Shown piece after piece: positions 46,260-58,269 of a stretch of 64,000 bases of DNA. A program made the position numbers and the translations under genes. Below the pieces are notes generated by a model, which saw nothing but the letters and a program-made list of their open reading frames with translations, did not search any database and had not been told where the DNA came from. The stretch comes from Icerya purchasi (lineage: Eukaryota; Arthropoda; Insecta; Hemiptera; Monophlebidae), in the NCBI GenBank assembly GCA_039619475.1, contig CM077115.1, positions 178,258,060 through 178,322,059 of the forward strand, given 5' to 3'. Each line of letters opens with the position of its first letter. Positions within the stretch are counted from its first letter, which is position 1.

Positions 46260-48700
46260 CTATGTCTATACAGCTGAAATGTACGAATAGGTAGTCGTCG
46301 CCGACGCTTAGGAATTAAGTATGACTCTGTAATGATGATGAGTTATATATGGGCACGGTGTTTTAGTACAGCGAAAAAAACATACGTCGTAACCCCCCCC
46401 CCCCCAGTACATTGTCAATAGGGCGCACAATCGTCTCGCGCGCACGACAAAACCCGACACCTAAATTTAAACTAATGAACGAGAATACCTTAACCGAATA
46501 TTGCGAGTACACGTTTATTCGTTAAATTTAACGCACATTGAAAAGGCCACTGCTCCACCGTTAATCGGAAAGTAAACCGAAATGTAGAAGACATTCTCAC
46601 CGGTCGATGGATTTGATAATTTTGCGATGATTTAGCGTCCGATTACGAGATTCTCCAAGTGTCCACTTCTTCTGAAAAAAATACGATGGAGTAGTGTATT
46701 CGAGTAGTGAAAATTCCGTGCAGCTCGCTAAAAAAAATTGATCACAGTCGAAAGTCATTGGGAATCGCGTTGAAAATTGATTCTTATCATCCGTCAGAAG
46801 CTCGACCGTAATACGGTTTTCGCATCAGCTGACTGCGTTGTCCTGAGATTTTTGTACGCCTCTTTGACACACCGGTGTTCTCTGGAGATTCCCTACATCA
46901 TTTTGTCCGGCCCGCTATTAAGGAAATGCGAAAAGAATCGGAACTCGTAAGAAAACCTGCGTACTCATTTAACATTTAACATGTAGCCAACAACATCGTC
47001 GGGGACTGAAGAGGTCATGATGATGTAGCGTAACGCGGGACCAAGCGATGAAATGAGAAATTTTCAATGAAAATTTCACTGCAATTGCATCTTTCATTAT
47101 TTCGTTATACCGCGAGATTTTTTTACCGGTTGCCTTCGAAATTCGCCCGAGGGGTCAAACGCGTCATTGGAACACCGTTCTAAATTATCGACGCGAAAAT
47201 GAAGCTGAAGGTGAAGCTTCGAAACTTTATTTACGACGGGAAAACAACAGAAATAAGGGCACGGGAATTAAGAGGAGTGCAGCACAATTCTCCACCGTGA
47301 GATGGAACAGTGTTTAGACAGTTCGGCGGGACAAACAAGAATTTAATCATCGCGACCGTTTAACGGGCGACTCAGAGGGAACGGGTTCGGGCAGATAAAG
47401 TGATGAGACGAGATTGCGCGGGAAAAAGTTAACGGCGGTTCATAAGCAACACGCGTAATAATAAGCGACTGCGGAAGCCTTATTGCCGTTCATTCGATTC
47501 AATAGCCGATATTGTTGGCGCGAAAATATTACTTGTACCGTTCGCGTTCGCCAGACACCGCCGACTGAACGCTGGCTGTCGCTTTTGTAATCCGGAATCG
47601 TCATAGCAATATAAGAAATGGCGCAGATTAAATATGGAAATAACGCCGAAAGCGGTACCGATATGAGCGTCTTTGACTTATTGTTCTAGGCAGAAGTCGA
47701 GCATGACTGCCCGCACCACTTGTCTTCTCCTCTTTGTTCAGCTGAAAGAGAAATTGCCGTTGATGAGCGCCTACGGCACCCACCTTATTTCCCTTTCAGC
47801 GATTACGATATTTCGCGTGCTCTGAAAGTCTTCTCCGGCTTTTGACGATTTGAATTCAATCGACACTCTCTCGATGATCGCTCCGCGCATCCACTTATAT
47901 CTCTTGGCAGCCGGAGGCGTGCTATCAGTCGAAAATTCCGGACGCGAACCGATTTCAAATATCTGTTTATAACGACTAGTTTATGCCAAATTTTCTTGTT
48001 TACCGAAAAAATCTCCCCATTAGTCTAGGCGCGCCAATATACGAAAATCACCTCGCATCCATTTTCCTCGACTAAACGTATTTCTTTAATTTTTTGCCTC
48101 TCGGCCGTATTTTTCGAATCACGTCCGCTTCATACTGCTCAGCCGAAATCGTACGATACGGACGTATGTTGTTCATTGAGTAGCGAATTTTTCAAGTAAA
48201 AATGTGATACAAATGACGTACATATTTCGAAGCCGGTAACAGGCTATGCTGGCAAACCGAAGATTTTCTCTCCGATTATTTTGTTTATAGTGTATCCGAA
48301 GAGTTGGCGTTTCTTTTTCCCGCTACTTGTGATGCGATCAAATGACAGTGTTCTAGACCATCTCTTTGCGAGTGTACGTTGTTTGTTCCTTAAGCGATAA
48401 CCCTTTATTTATAGGCAGTTAAAAAGCTGGGAACTTTCTCTAGCAATCGGACATTGTGCGTCAGTGTCCGGCGTTACTTTAAAAGTCCACAGCCTGTCTA
48501 CAGTATCTGGCACCGTGGCAGCCTAGTGTGCTTTTTGTGAGGATTACATAGACAAAAGCGTGTTAGTTGAAGATTATTTGCCCCGAGGCTCGTGCGTTTG
48601 TTTCGCAAGTAGTTTAGAAGATTAATGTGCCCCGGAAATGGGTCGAATTCTGTTCTATTGAAAAAAATCAATTTTGATGAGAGAATTGAAGCTTTTTGAC
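46260..48700. other. Apparently low-copy, relatively GC-rich DNA, no gene recognised
   Basis: Contains a C run near 46390-46405 and a long stretch (about 46.8-48.1 kb) of higher G+C with many CpG and almost no open frames over 60 codons, in contrast to the rest of the window. No transposon motif or splice-bounded exon could be identified. It could be regulatory or simply non-repetitive intergenic DNA. Confidence 0.35.
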
Positions 48701-48704
48701 GTTA

Positions 48705-48870
48705 TTTTTTTTTTCTTTTTTTATGCATTCGTCAACAAGGACATTGGCCCAAGAACAACGGAAAAGAGGGAGGTAGACTCAGATTCTTATACGATCAGAG
48801 ATAGCCGACGAAAAAGGATCAAGAGCTTGGATAATAGAAGGAGAAGGATGAACGAGAATGTTTGACGTTT
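48705..48870 (-). pseudogene. Family A LINE, extreme 3' end
   Basis: A T-rich run at 48705-48722 is followed by the reverse of the family A terminus (minus strand: CTTGGGCCAATGTCCTTG, TTGACGAATGC, A-rich). Just upstream the minus strand encodes PSIIQALDPFSSAISDRIRI then a stop, which aligns with the last residues of the 54.8 kb copy (VVPILSSFILSIADRIDI then stop). The copy is truncated to roughly 150 bp. Confidence 0.65.
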
Positions 48871-49020
48871 GTGTACACTTTGCCTGCGTCGTCCCCCGTA
48901 CTCTGTCGTTATGTTGTGGTGGCGTTTAGATAAAGGCAGTATAAAAGGTCGGTTTAATCTTTTCTTTTTTTTCTTTCGAAATTATTAATGGCGATTGGGG
49001 ACGTTTACAGTGACTCAAAT

Positions 49021-49024
<4 letters not shown>

Positions 49025-49063
<39 letters not shown>
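49025..49063. repeat. (TAA)n microsatellite
   Basis: About 13 TAA units directly abutting the palindrome that starts at 49062. Confidence 0.95.
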
Positions 49064-49064
<1 letters not shown>

Positions 49065-49194
49065 TATACACATATTACAGAAAATGTTTTATTAATATAT
49101 AATATAATTAGCCGACATGTTTCGGAGTGTGTACTCCATGTTGGCTAATTATATAATATATTAATAAAAAAATTTCTGTAATACGTGTATAATT
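49062..49194. mobile_element. 133-bp palindrome (possible fold-back MITE)
   Basis: Arms at 49062-49119 and 49137-49194 are inverted copies with few mismatches (AATTATACAC...GCCGACATG versus CATGTTGGC...GTGTATAATT). The spacer itself pairs through GGAGT (49124-49128) and ACTCC (49133-49137), so the whole unit can form one hairpin or cruciform. It has no coding capacity. Confidence 0.65.
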
Positions 49195-49199
49195 ATAGT

Positions 49200-50690
49200 T
49201 AATAAAGTGTTAAAAACAGAAAATGGATGATATTCATTATATAACAAATCTAATAATAATAATGTAAACAGCCATTAAAGAAATATGAATGAATATTTTG
49301 GAAACGTTTTTATTCGATTTCAACTAGAATGGGTGAGTAACATTCCTGAAAACATTTCATTGTGCATTTGTGTTTATATAATGTTTAATACTGTAATATA
49401 CATTATTTTTATCAACTAGTTCGATGTGGCGCTTATATTTTGTTTTTAAATAATAGTTAAAACTTAAAACCCATTATAGCTGAAATAAAGATGTAGACAA
49501 AATTAGCCGGAATGTATGAATAAAACTTACAACGGTATACGGGAAAAGTGCTCAGCTGTGAAGAAATTAAGGAAGCATATTTTTTATTCGCAGCTAAAAT
49601 GTGATGAATAAAATTTGCTGCTCAAAGACTAATATAAATTTCAGGTAGTATGCGTGTAGGAGGACAGAATAGATAATTCTTGAAAATGTAACAGCCTTAA
49701 AAAAACTACTTTTAATACTTTTTAAATAAAGTAATGTAATTTTACAGATCTTATAGTCGTTTGTATCAGAGCGAGTTCCTTATAATTCCACATTAACACA
49801 TTCTGTAAATTATAAGCACCTGTGTACATTATCGTACGAATAAAACCCCGATATTGCATAAAAGAGGTCTTTAACGTTTCGACCTTGTCCTTTTCCCATG
49901 TGACCCCAGTTTAGTATAAGTAAGCTTTTAATTTTTTTTTTTTTTTTAAATTAATAACATTTTATTGAAAAAACCCAGCTAATTGAATATATATGTAATC
50001 AGCATTTCTCAAGTCTTCGTGAGCGGAAATAATTTTTTAAGCAATATGTGAACAGAAAAAAAAAAAGCATTAAAAAATTATTTAGAGTGTGTTTTTTTGA
50101 TTCGATGATTATTTTACGCCTTAAATATGATGTTTATCATGTCCAGGAAATAGATTGTCGCCTTTTTCGCTTATTTAGAATCGAAATAAATGGTTGGATC
50201 AGATATTATTTGGATATCGCAAGTATTTTTTCAAATTAGTGATTAAAAAGCGCAAAAACGGTTATTAAATCATTAGCGATGAGGACGATCGTTGTTACTT
50301 TTAATAATCACGCGTTTGGAATGTTTCAGTGACTCTTTTTTATGTTTAATTAAAGTGCTGCCTATTATGTAAATTCTTTAAAAAAAAAAAACTACTATTA
50401 CCCTTTAAAATGTACGGTAAATTTGAATGCTCTATCCGATACAATAGGCAATTAACGTTACTTAACATACGATTCCCAGTTAGTTAAATGATAAAAGTAA
50501 TTTTCATTTATTATACTGGTATATACGGGATTTTCATGACGTCAAATTTGCTAAAATTATTCAACGCTCTCCGTTTATTACTACATATTATAATGCTGTT
50601 TGAGACTGTATTTTTCCTTCAGCTTCGCTGAACTCTGCCATTCTAAAATTTTTATTCCACTTTCACTTTCACAATTTCTTCCACTAGCCC
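49200..50690. other. No identifiable feature
   Basis: AT-rich, with a T run near 49930-49946 and a short A run near 50380. Nothing supported. Confidence 0.4.
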
Positions 50691-50699
50691 GAGTTATGC

Positions 50700-51533
50700 A
50701 GCAATTCCACAGTGCTATCAATTTGCTACTTCTTTTTTGCGCGTAATTTTATTTTTTCGAAAAGACACAGCGGGTGGTCAGCGCCCTTTTTATCCTCCCA
50801 GAGTCTTACTTCACGGAATCTTTTCATTTCTGCTCTCTACCTTCATAAACGAATTAATGACTGCCCTATGTTCCGTTATTTTTATCTTCCAATTATTTAA
50901 TTACTTCCAACTCCATCAGCGCCCTTCAATTTATTCTCCCCTTCCTCATATCATTCCTGCAATTTTATTATTCTCCGTATACATTCCTTCTATCCATTTA
51001 TGCCGACACTTGCTGCGGGGTTCTCTGGTCACTTTGGCAATGAAACGGCTGGTGTTGCTACTTTCCGCTTTCTTTTTTAAGAAAAATCTCATCCTCTAAT
51101 CTGCAAAAGTTTTCATCTCAGATTTCGTACGTTTGTCTTTTTCTAATAATTATTCATCTTTCATCTAGTCTTCCTGCTCATCCTTTTTGCGTTTTCGCCA
51201 TATGCTGTTATCTTCTTCGTATTTTCATTGGCTTCTTCTCCCGATTGTTCTCTCTATTCAGATAATGCAATTGTTGCGATGGCAGATAGTGTGTTCTTTG
51301 AATATTCATCTCTTTTTGTTGAGCGTTCTACTCTGTATTTCAATTTGTCGAGGCTCGAGCTATCTGCTCTCTTCATTACGCTTCTTATATCCTATCTCTT
51401 CTTTCTCGACACATTAGATTCCTAGAATGCTAATTACTCCATACGATCTGATCGTATTAAAATATAATTCACTCTTTCTTTTCTGCTTCTAAAGGCTGCC
51501 TCCCCTTGGTTAATTAGCCTCCTCCTAAAAAAA
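50700..51533 (+). pseudogene. Family A LINE remnant, RNase H end and C-terminal tail
   Basis: At about 51016-51062 one frame reads GFSGHFGNETAGVA, the His-x-GNE-x-A block of LINE RNase H. At 51228-51425 another frame gives DSVFFEYSSLFVERSTLYFNL, which aligns with DHILFECPSLVNERTFLYSNL of the 54.8 kb copy with Cys changed to Tyr. The segment ends at an A7 run, 51527-51533. Several frameshifts and stops show decay. Confidence 0.6.
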
Positions 51534-51539
51534 GGAAAA

Positions 51540-52850
51540 ATTCAGAACAACAGTCGACATAATATACACGTCTTTAAATGTAAAAGAAATTATTTCAGCG
51601 TATTTCTAAGTAAATACTTAAGAAGACCCCCACTGTTGTCCTATATTCTAATTAGTTTTTCTCCGTTACCATTTTACACTTTTCTTTTTCCGTTTTGTGG
51701 AGCAGCGACTTAAAATTGTAATATAAAAGTTTGCGTTTAAAATCGTTTCCCCTTCCATATAGAGTGGTACAAATTAGGATGCGAATAATAAAAACACGAA
51801 TTAAATTTCGAACGGAACGACTCGCATTTTCTTCGTATGTTAAATGTTCAAGGTTCACTGGAATCTTTGCTGAAAGTAACATATCTTCCAATTCATAGTG
51901 CTCATCTAATTAACCAAAACTAACTTAACTGCTCTCAAGTCGGCTACTAGGAGAAATCACATTTCGAATACAAAATTCCATTCGTTACTCCGCTGAAATA
52001 TTTATAAAAAATTTCCTTTTGTTACTTTTTCACCTATTTTTCTTACAGCTACATTTTTCCAGCCATTACTTTAACATCTGTAGGAAAAAAAGTTTTTATA
52101 CCTGTGGCGAATCCCCTCCGGCACCTCTAGTCAAGCGGCGAAGTACCAAAGAAAATTGGAAAAGAAAGGCTAAATGGCGAAGGCTAAGCCAAAAAACGAA
52201 ACCTGCCGGTATTTCTGCAGCAGCAAAGATCAACCATGCCTAATGCGAGAGTTTTTAGCTTGCTAACAGAAATCTAAGAAGAAAAATGCTTAATGTGTAA
52301 GATCTAGCTGGTCTTTTGGTGTCCAGTAATAGTTGAATTCGAGTTTGATGATCTGCTTAAATTCATATTGCGTTCGCTTCTGTAAGTACTTCGCCGACAT
52401 TAGCGCCTAAAGCGTACACGTACTTATAACAACGATGTAAGTAGCCAATCAGATGGAGCGTTTAACGAGCCAGGTACTTCACTGCTTTGAGCGATATGCG
52501 CATTATACGCTGCTTTTTTTTTGAGCTTTGAAAATGTGACTGCGATTTTATCATAACGAAATTTCACACGTGTCTAATGTATAAATATCCTAGACGAAAT
52601 ACACTGCTAGCGAAAGTCCGCCGACAGTCAGATAGCAGTAGAGTGCAGCGAAAAAACAATAGTTCGGCAATTTAGAAAAGTTGTAAACGGACATACTCTT
52701 ACTTTTAAATAGATTTTTTAAATTTATATTAAAGGTTTTTTCTTTTTTTTCTTTTGATTATAAGACGACGGCACCACCGTATTCGTATACTTCACGCTAT
52801 AGTTGTTAAAGTTATACTTAATAATCTTTTTCATTTATTTATTTATTTTT
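51540..52850. other. No identifiable gene
   Basis: Contains a 74-codon frame at 52019-52243 with a basic C-terminal half (KRRSTKENWKRKAKWRR) that I do not recognise. Otherwise AT-rich and without motifs. Confidence 0.35.
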
Positions 52851-52859
52851 AGTATTCCG

Positions 52860-53545
52860 TGCACGTATAATGTACGAAATCTTAACAAGATGGTTCAAAA
52901 ACGACAAAAATACCAAATAAAAATCAGTAGAACGGTTTGACTAATAAACTTCAAAATTGGATCATAAATTACATTTAAAATTCTCTTTATATCTATAACT
53001 TCGAACCAACTGATTACACCGGACGACAAAAAAACCGTCAAGAATATACGATATGGAATTTAAAATGATCTCAAAAATCATCCGTAAAAAATTCATAACT
53101 CATAACCAGATAACATTTTAAAAGTAAAATTTAAGATGTAAAACAGAACGCAGAAACCCTTTGATAAAATCAAAAACTTATTCTCCCCTCTCGCCGCCCT
53201 TTCGGGCTTAAAACTGCAAAAAAAAAAAAGGAATGTTCACATAAGTAATAGCCTGAGTGAAAAAGTTGGGAAACCGAAAACTTCGAAACATATGCATAAA
53301 TAAGGACTGTTTTGTAGGAAAAATATAGCCGAGAGCTTACAACCTTATATTCTTTGAAAGGAATTCTTTTTCTCCTCCAGCCATGTGATATAGATCGTTG
53401 GAAAGATCGCTATTTGTCAGGAACGAACCCGTATTTCATTTCCTTAACGAAACTTTCGACGAAAAGTTCGAAAAAGCTCGAAAAATTACGTATCTCCTTG
53501 CTTCTTTTTGCGCCGCGAAAAATCAGATATCTTTGTTTTGAATTT
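52860..53545 (-). repeat. Unclassified dispersed repeat, copy 3
   Basis: Inverted relative to the copies at 5.3 and 19.4 kb. On the minus strand the order is GAAAGTTTCGTTAAGGAAAT, GCGATCTTTCCAACGATC, AGGCTATTACTTATGTGAA, GGGTTTCTGCGTTCTG, TATGAGTTATGAATTTTT, GACGGTTTTTTTG, AAAGAGAATTTTAAA and GATCCAATTTTGAAGTTTAT. This is the most complete copy; a GC-rich CCCGAAAGGGCGGCG segment in the middle is private to it. Confidence 0.65.
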
Positions 53546-53549
53546 AGAG

Positions 53550-54820
53550 CATTATGCGAATATAAATATTATGGTCATCTTTAACTTGACATACGGAATT
53601 AATTCTCCGGGCGTGAAACATCATGCTTGACTAATTAGAATTGGAATTATTCCTTTTTTTGTTTATATTTATATTAATGACTTCACTCTAGCGTGAAGGT
53701 AATGTGAAAAAAGTAAAGTTTTTTAAACCATTATGAAATATGTAACTTTTTCCCGTTACGTTTTGAAATAAATAATGCAAAGCTTCTTTTTTTTTTTTTT
53801 TTTTCTAAAGAATAACTTTGTCAGTTAAAATTTACTTATATTGAACCGCTATACACATTATAGAAGAACTCCGGGGATCCAAGAGTAATATGATAATTGT
53901 CAAAAAAAGGTCAGCTTTAAAGTAGTGAAATACGATCGCAGTTACCCATGTTTACCTAGGACCGAGAGACTACAATTTACACATGATTTTCGGGGAGAGA
54001 AATTCAGTTCATCCTACAATCTATATTTAGCTGCAATATTATCATCTTTGATTTTAAATCTGTAATACATATATATCTTAAACTTCGCTTTTTTATTTTC
54101 CTAAAGCGGCTGATGTTTTTTTTTTTTTTATTTCTTTTGGAATTACTCTCGCGATTTTTAATGCCTTATCCTTAGGAAGTAAAAGGCGATTCTTTCCTCT
54201 GGGTGACCTGAATTTGGCTCCTCGCAATAGATTAAATCTTAAATTTTTCGAGCGCTAAAAAGGCACTTTTTTTTTTTTTTAATATTAGTTTTTAATGTAA
54301 ATAAAACTTTTAATTTTTGAATAATCGTCTAAATATTCCTATTATTACTTATATACAAGAACTGAGTACTTTCGCAATAATATACGATGATTTTAGTAAT
54401 TTAATTAGGAACAAAGCGGCAAAGCTAGACTTCCCGAATTATGTTGCGAAACCGAAAACCGACAAGAGCAGGGCTCTCACCTTGTAATCTTTTTTAAACC
54501 TTTTCTAACGAATCGGAAGTTTATAAACCGCTGCTCTCGAATCGTGAAAAAAAACAATTAAGACAAGCTATGTGTACGTGAGATGATGAATTTGAACAAT
54601 CATTAAACGAAACTTCACAACCCTCCACTGAAAAGCTATGCCATTTTTCAACATGATAGTGAATGAGACCTTAATGTAGCCTTGTGTCCACACATAACAG
54701 TGAAAACCGTATCGCTAACGCATCACTACATTTTAACTCTTAATGATTACCATAAGGCTTAGCCAACTATACATAGCTCATGGTAGAATTAAAGGAAAAA
54801 TTAATTTCATACAACGGTCT
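53550..54820. other. No identifiable feature
   Basis: AT-rich flank with T runs near 53787-53805, 54115-54129 and 54268-54281. Nothing supported. Confidence 0.4.
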
Positions 54821-54837
54821 ATAATTAACTTCCTTAA

Positions 54838-56289
54838 AGCTCTTTTCCCAACAAAATGGAGAGGCGATCCTTTTCTCCTTATTTCCTTGTACAATTCGAT
54901 TATCCGTTCCAAATTCGACTACTGTTCCTTTATCTATGGCTCTGCCTCAAAATCACTTCTTTCCAAGCTGGATATAATTCAAAATTCTTGTATTCGTCTT
55001 TGCCTTGGTGTTCTTAAATCTTCTCGAGTACCAGCAGTTCTCGCTGAGTCTAACTCGCCTCCCCTTTTCATTCGCAGATCCTATTTAGGTTATCGTTTCT
55101 TGTGTAAACGCTTACCGTTATCATCCTCCAAACTTATTCCTTCATATCTTTCTATTCTGCAAAACTGGCGTTTTACTCCGAAGAAAATTCCTATTCTAGC
55201 CCACATTGCTTTGCGACTAAATTCCTTTTTATCCTGCACAATTTCTTATAACAATCTCCATTACTTTTCTTTCAATTTTGCAGATCTCTCCAATCCTCCC
55301 AATGTATTCTACTTTCCTTTTTCCTCCAAATCCCTTTCCTATCCAACAGTTATACAGGAATTCCATAGTTATATCGAATCCCGTTTTCCTTCCCATATTG
55401 TTATTTTTACGGATGGTTCGAAGGGGCCTAATGGAGTTGGAGCTTCTTTCATCATTCCGAGCATTAATTTCTCTGAATCTTTTCGTCTCCCTTCCTTTTG
55501 TACTATCTTTACGGCCGAGTTAATGGCCATTTTACGCTCCATAATCCACATTTCCTCACATCGTTCTTCTTCTAAATTTTTAATTATCTCCGACTCCATG
55601 TGTGCTCTTAAAGCTATTTCCTCTCATTTCCCCTCTCACTCCTCTGGCCTTTTCATCCTCCGTATTCGCTCTCTCATTCACACTCTCTTCTCACTTCACG
55701 CTATCCGCATTGAAATGCTCTGGGTCCCCAGTCATATGGGGATAGAGGGTAACGAAATGGCAGATTCCTTGGCTCAGATTGCTGTATCCTCCCGCTTTCT
55801 TTTCTCTAAAATTCCCGTTTCTAATTTACTCCCATTGTGCAAAAAGTTTCATGTTAGATTTTGGTGTCAGATTTTTTACGTTTCTTCCTTTTCTAATGAA
55901 CCATCCTCTTAAGTTTTTCCATCTAACCTAATCTTCCTAACCGGCCTTGGTTTTACGATTTTCCTTCGCTTCGCCGCTCCATTATTGTCCCTATTAACCG
56001 TTTACGTCTCAATCATACTCTACTTTCTTCCTCACGTTTTCGTTTTCATTCCGCACTTTCCTTTAATTATCCTTTTCACTCTGACGACGAAGCCGTCTGT
56101 GATCCTGACCATATCCTCTTTGAATGTCCATCCCTCGTGAACGAACGCACTTTTTTGTATTCCAATCTGCTGTCACTCAAACTCCCTACTCCTTATTGTG
56201 CCTCGTATATCTTATCGTTTCCGTCGATCTCAGTTGTTCCTATCCTCAGTTCCTTTATCTTATCAATAGCTGACCGAATCGACATTTAA
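54838..56289 (+). pseudogene. I-like ORF2 C-terminal half: RT thumb, RNase H, zinc-binding tail
   Basis: The open frame runs to TAA at 55910-55912. Coding for the element starts at KALFPTKWRGDP (the ATG at 54743 lies in flanking DNA). Next come LYNSIIRSKFDYCSFIYGSA (RT thumb) and LSKLDIIQNSCIRLCLGVLK. The RNase H domain has VIFTDGSK (Asp), FTAELMAIL (Glu), IISDSMCAL (Asp) and VPSHMGIEGNEMADSLA (His and Asp), all catalytic positions present. Stops and frameshifts at about 55905-55945 separate it from the tail RPWFYDFPSLRRS, NRLRLNHTLLSS, CDPDHILFEC, ending at TAA 56287-56289. With RNase H beside an I-type RT it belongs to the I-clade group. It is distinct in sequence from the 13.8-16.8 kb element. 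No polymerase core, so it cannot act alone. Confidence 0.8.
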
Positions 56290-56350
56290 CTGATCCTTCT
56301 CCTTCCTTTCGTTTCTGGGCGAAGATCCTTTGTTGACATGCCCAAAGGGG

Positions 56351-56379
<29 letters not shown>
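54838..56379 (+). mobile_element. Family A I-like LINE, 5'-truncated, young insertion
   Basis: AACTTCCTTAA at 54827-54837 is repeated exactly at 56380-56390 after a poly(A) tract (about 56355-56379), giving an 11-bp target-site duplication. The insert is 1.54 kb: RT thumb, RNase H, C-terminal tail and a short 3' UTR ending GTTTCTGGGCGAAGATCC, TTTGTTGACATGCCCAAA, GGGGGGTT, poly(A). The exact duplication, long tail and nearly open frame indicate a recent event. This is the reference copy for family A in the window. Confidence 0.85.
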
Positions 56380-56381
<2 letters not shown>

Positions 56382-56390
56382 CTTCCTTAA

Positions 56391-56995
56391 CGCTAAGATT
56401 AAAACGAGTCACCGCGCTTCAACGAAGACCTTCTCACGACAAGCACTACCTATAAAACCTTATCAACCGTGTTTTTTAACTATGCCTCTCGTGCTAATGT
56501 TCGTAAAGGTTAGCGTTGGCCGCGGCTGGCTACTCTATTTGCACTGAACCATGGCAATACCGCTTGCATACGATCCAACGGTTTACGAAAAATTACCGTT
56601 CGAGCCACAGATCTAATTGCTTGCTATTATCCGTGGTATAAACAGGTTGCAATAAACCTCGCTAAAGCTTGCGAGACTACTGTTTATGAATTTAAAATCC
56701 TTTCCCTTGTAATCACTGCCCCATATTACTATTTCGACAATTCAAGCTAAATCCCAACTAAATCCTTATCCATATGCAGTAGTAAACATGAACAAAGGAG
56801 TTTTGTGTAAGGGAATATTTAGTAACGTACTAGATTAATGGTTGGTTGTAGATTGCGGGTTGATCTTATATTTTTGCCGAAGCATTCGGTAAGATTTAAT
56901 GTGTACTATTATCGAATAAGTGAAAAGTTTTATCGGAATGCTTTGTCTCAAGCGATATTCTATTTCTACAGATGATATGTAGTTTATAAAAGATA
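56391..56995. other. No identifiable feature
   Basis: Flanking DNA of the family A insertion; no motif recognised. Confidence 0.4.
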
Positions 56996-56999
56996 TATT

Positions 57000-57420
57000 G
57001 CTCTTTTACCCGTCAGGAAAGAATTTTGCGGGAATTTAATTTACTACTGCGCCTTCCGATGATTTCTGCGCAAAGAAGTTCAAAGTTGAACGGTGAAAGA
57101 GTCGTTTAAATGACACCACTGAGAAGAAAACCAAGTTAAATTCGATTTTGCGGGAACGAAGAAGAAAGAGTACATTAAGAGAATATAGAAAGCCAGTATT
57201 ATGATGTGTGAGGTAAAATGAGTTTATCAGAAAAAAAGAAACAAAAAAAAAAAATTCCATAAGTATGAAATCGTCAAAGTAGTCGAGATATTTTAGGAAA
57301 AAGTGGCATTTTTCAAAACGCAAGTTTTGAAATAGGAGAATATGAGGGATTGATGAGGTTAGAAGAGGAAATAGAAAGTCGATTAATCATTGCGAGTTCG
57401 TTCATGCTGTCGCTTTAGTA
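57000..57420 (-). pseudogene. Family A LINE remnant (RT-RNase H linker region)
   Basis: On the minus strand, NPSYSPISKLAF then KMPLFPKISRLL follow the same order and spacing as PSYLSILQNWRFTPKKIPIL in the 54.8 kb copy. The downstream sequence (to 57000) remains pyrimidine-rich but without clear motifs. Orientation is opposite to the intact copy 600 bases away. Confidence 0.4.
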
Positions 57421-57424
57421 GTCC

Positions 57425-58265
57425 GTACGGGAGGGGATTACACACTTTGATCTTCGTTCTGATACCATCGAATAGGTTGCGGGTAGTGAAAATAATAACT
57501 GAGTCGCTATATTCTTAAGATTTCCTGTTGCTACTCGAATTTTCTTCTTTATATCGTTACTCAAAATGGTAACTTCCCATTTTGCCTAATTCCCATTTTG
57601 TCTAAATTTAAGATTTCGCTTACTCAACGAATAAAAAAAAAAAAAATCAGACAAACGTACGAATGATTTCGTGTTGGCAAGAACGCGTCGTCATTGTCGA
57701 ATTTTAAACAGACTAAACGCAACATTTTTTTTTTGCTATTTGATTCCGCTGTTAAAGTTTTTTTTTTTTCTTTCCGAAAAACAAACAAAAACGTTTATAT
57801 GAAAATCAAAAGTGAAAAAATACCGCTAAAAATGTTTAATATAAATATACGCGAAACGACGACTCCGATTAATATTTGCGAGTTATTCCATTTGAAGTCC
57901 AGTGCTGTATAAATCCCACCCGCCTTATCAGTCAGTATATGGGAAACCTTATTGATATTTAGTGTAACATGTACATTCAGGTTTAAATTTCGAGAAATGA
58001 AGAAAGAAAAAATACCCCTAGGATAAAGAGTTGTAAGCGAACAAATGCTTTATTACAAATTTAAAAAAAAAGAAATATGAACGGAAAATAATATTTTTTT
58101 TTCTTTTTCTTAATCTTTTTTTGGGCTTAAGAAAGGAAGCGGCTAGTGTATTTAAAAAGTTAATAACCGAAAAGTAAAGTTAATACGGATTTATTAAGTA
58201 TAAATAACTTTTATTAATCTAATAGTTTAAAATTTTTATAAGTTAATCAATTTGTTCTTTAATTT
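57425..58265. other. No identifiable feature
   Basis: AT-rich, several A/T runs; CCCATTTTG..TAATTCCCATTTTG near 57573-57600 is a short local duplication. Nothing else. Confidence 0.35.
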
Positions 58266-58269
58266 TTAA

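Noticed and set aside
46386..46405. Poly(C) run (also near 27132 and 63338)
   Set aside because: Isolated homopolymers with no associated structure; not evidence of a telomere, origin or regulatory element.
52019..52243. Basic 74-codon frame (KRRSTKENWKRKAKWRR)
   Set aside because: Could be a gag-like fragment, but there is no zinc knuckle or known domain; not enough to call.
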